The position numbers were made by a program, and so were the translations under genes. From an uncultured Paracoccaceae bacterium (GTDB taxonomy: Bacteria > Pseudomonadota > Alphaproteobacteria > Rhodobacterales > Rhodobacteraceae), in NCBI GenBank assembly GCA_905182355.1, contig CAJJBH010000009.1, positions 1 through 64,000 on the forward strand: DNA of 64,000 nucleotides, in the 5' to 3' direction. The notes beneath the pieces are model-generated. The model was not told the origin of the DNA, did no database searches, and saw nothing but the letters and a program-made list of their open reading frames with translations. Below, one piece after another: positions 63,573 through 64,000 of the stretch; position 1 is the stretch's first letter, and each line of letters starts with the position of its first letter.

Positions 63573-64000
63573 ATGGCCAATATTGAACGCGAAACAATGG
63601 ATTATGACGTTGTCATCGTTGGTGCAGGCCCTGCTGGGCTGTCAGCGGCTATTCGTCTAAAGCAGCTGGACCCAGACTGCACTGTTGTGGTTTTAGAAAA
63701 AGGGTCTGAGGTTGGTGCGCATATTCTTTCAGGTGCGGTTCTAGACCCCTGTGGTTTGGACGCATTGATCCCAGACTGGAAAGCCAAAGGCGCACCTTTG
63801 AACACGCCAGTTAAAGAAGACAATTTTTATGTGATGGGCGAAGCGGGTCAAATGAAGTTGCCAAACTTCATCATGCCACCATTGATGAGTAACCACGGCA
63901 ACTACATCGTATCCATGGGCAACGTATGTCGCTGGATGGCTGAACAAGCCGAAGAAATGGGTGTCGAAATTTTTCCCGGCATGTCCTGCTCCGAACTGGT
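63573..64000 (+). CDS. Electron transfer flavoprotein-ubiquinone oxidoreductase (partial, 5' end)
   Basis: ETF-QO takes electrons from ETF, reduced by acyl-CoA and sarcosine-type dehydrogenases, and passes them to ubiquinone at the membrane. The visible 142 residues contain the FAD-binding DYDVVIVGAGPAGLSAAIRLKQL near residue 10 and VGAHILSGAVLDPCGLDAL near residue 50, both characteristic. The gene runs past the window end. GGGAG lies 8 bases before the ATG. Confidence 0.93.
   Translation, partial: MANIERETMDYDVVIVGAGPAGLSAAIRLKQLDPDCTVVVLEKGSEVGAHILSGAVLDPCGLDALIPDWKAKGAPLNTPVKEDNFYVMGEAGQMKLPNFIMPPLMSNHGNYIVSMGNVCRWMAEQAEEMGVEIFPGMSCSEL

Noticed and set aside
1-64000. CRISPR array, prophage, transposase or toxin-antitoxin genes
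   Set aside because: No regular direct repeats with spacers, and none of the intact proteins belongs to these classes.

Overview
The window looks like a stretch of chromosome from a marine Rhodobacteraceae (roseobacter-group) alphaproteobacterium. The evidence is the gene order and protein types: soxBDAG sarcosine oxidase, dnaG-rpoD, nrdR-rib-nusB, uvrC-pgsA-moaDE, a pyrB/pseudo-pyrC/plsY operon, the tiny aa3-oxidase subunit IV, clustered GANTC sites and a DmdC-like acyl-CoA dehydrogenase. I found no rRNA or tRNA genes, CRISPR array, insertion sequence or prophage. Most of the window is core metabolism and information processing, with one accessory capsule-export block.

Layout: 0-7 kb, glutamate dehydrogenase and a heterotetrameric sarcosine oxidase operon. 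7-11.3 kb, primase and the housekeeping sigma factor, with five GANTC sites packed in front of rpoD. 11.3-12 kb, a small secreted-protein gene killed by an amber codon at position 3. 12-21 kb, nrdR-ribD and ribE-ribBX-ribH-nusB, separated by three reverse-strand capsule export genes (kpsS, an export lipoprotein, kpsC); two of these carry single-base frameshifts. 21-28 kb, quinone oxidoreductase, DMT transporter, CoxG-like protein, an ABC exporter, an S49 peptidase coupled to a membrane zinc-ribbon microprotein, and an SDR. 28-31 kb, uvrC-pgsA-moaD-moaE. 31-35 kb, an OmpA-type protein with a threefold internal repeat, ubiA and rsmE back to back. 36-42 kb, gshA, then the reverse operon pyrB-two membrane proteins-pyrC homologue-plsY, then a uracil-DNA glycosylase and moaB. 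43-50 kb, an RND efflux pair, a DsbD-domain protein, yqgE and a Sua5 protein. 50-56 kb, acyl-CoA dehydrogenase, MBL hydrolase, a broken DUF6173-like gene, cytochrome oxidase subunit IV, a lipoprotein and azlCD. 56-60 kb, fdhD-mobA-mobB-moeA and an arginine:glycine-amidinotransferase-like enzyme. 60-64 kb, two uncharacterised genes, greA, a broken glyoxalase-family gene under an apparent SoxR promoter, soxR, and the start of an ETF-ubiquinone oxidoreductase.

How it fits together: molybdenum-cofactor genes occur in three places (moaDE, moaB, fdhD-mobAB-moeA). Four steps or partners of riboflavin synthesis sit together, but the GTP cyclohydrolase II half of RibBA is degenerate (RibBX). Electron entry to the quinone pool is represented by ETF-QO and the acyl-CoA dehydrogenase. 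A recurring theme is gene decay: five genes have one lesion each (three nonsense codons, one each of TAG, TGA and TAA, and two single-base deletions), while the rest of each reading frame is intact. That pattern means either recent pseudogenisation, phase-variable or recoded genes, or sequence error. No single large novel system is evident. The best leads are the GANTC cluster, the repeat-rich convergent gap at 22.25-22.47 kb, the pyr-operon membrane proteins, the peptidase/microprotein pair and the SoxR-controlled broken gene.
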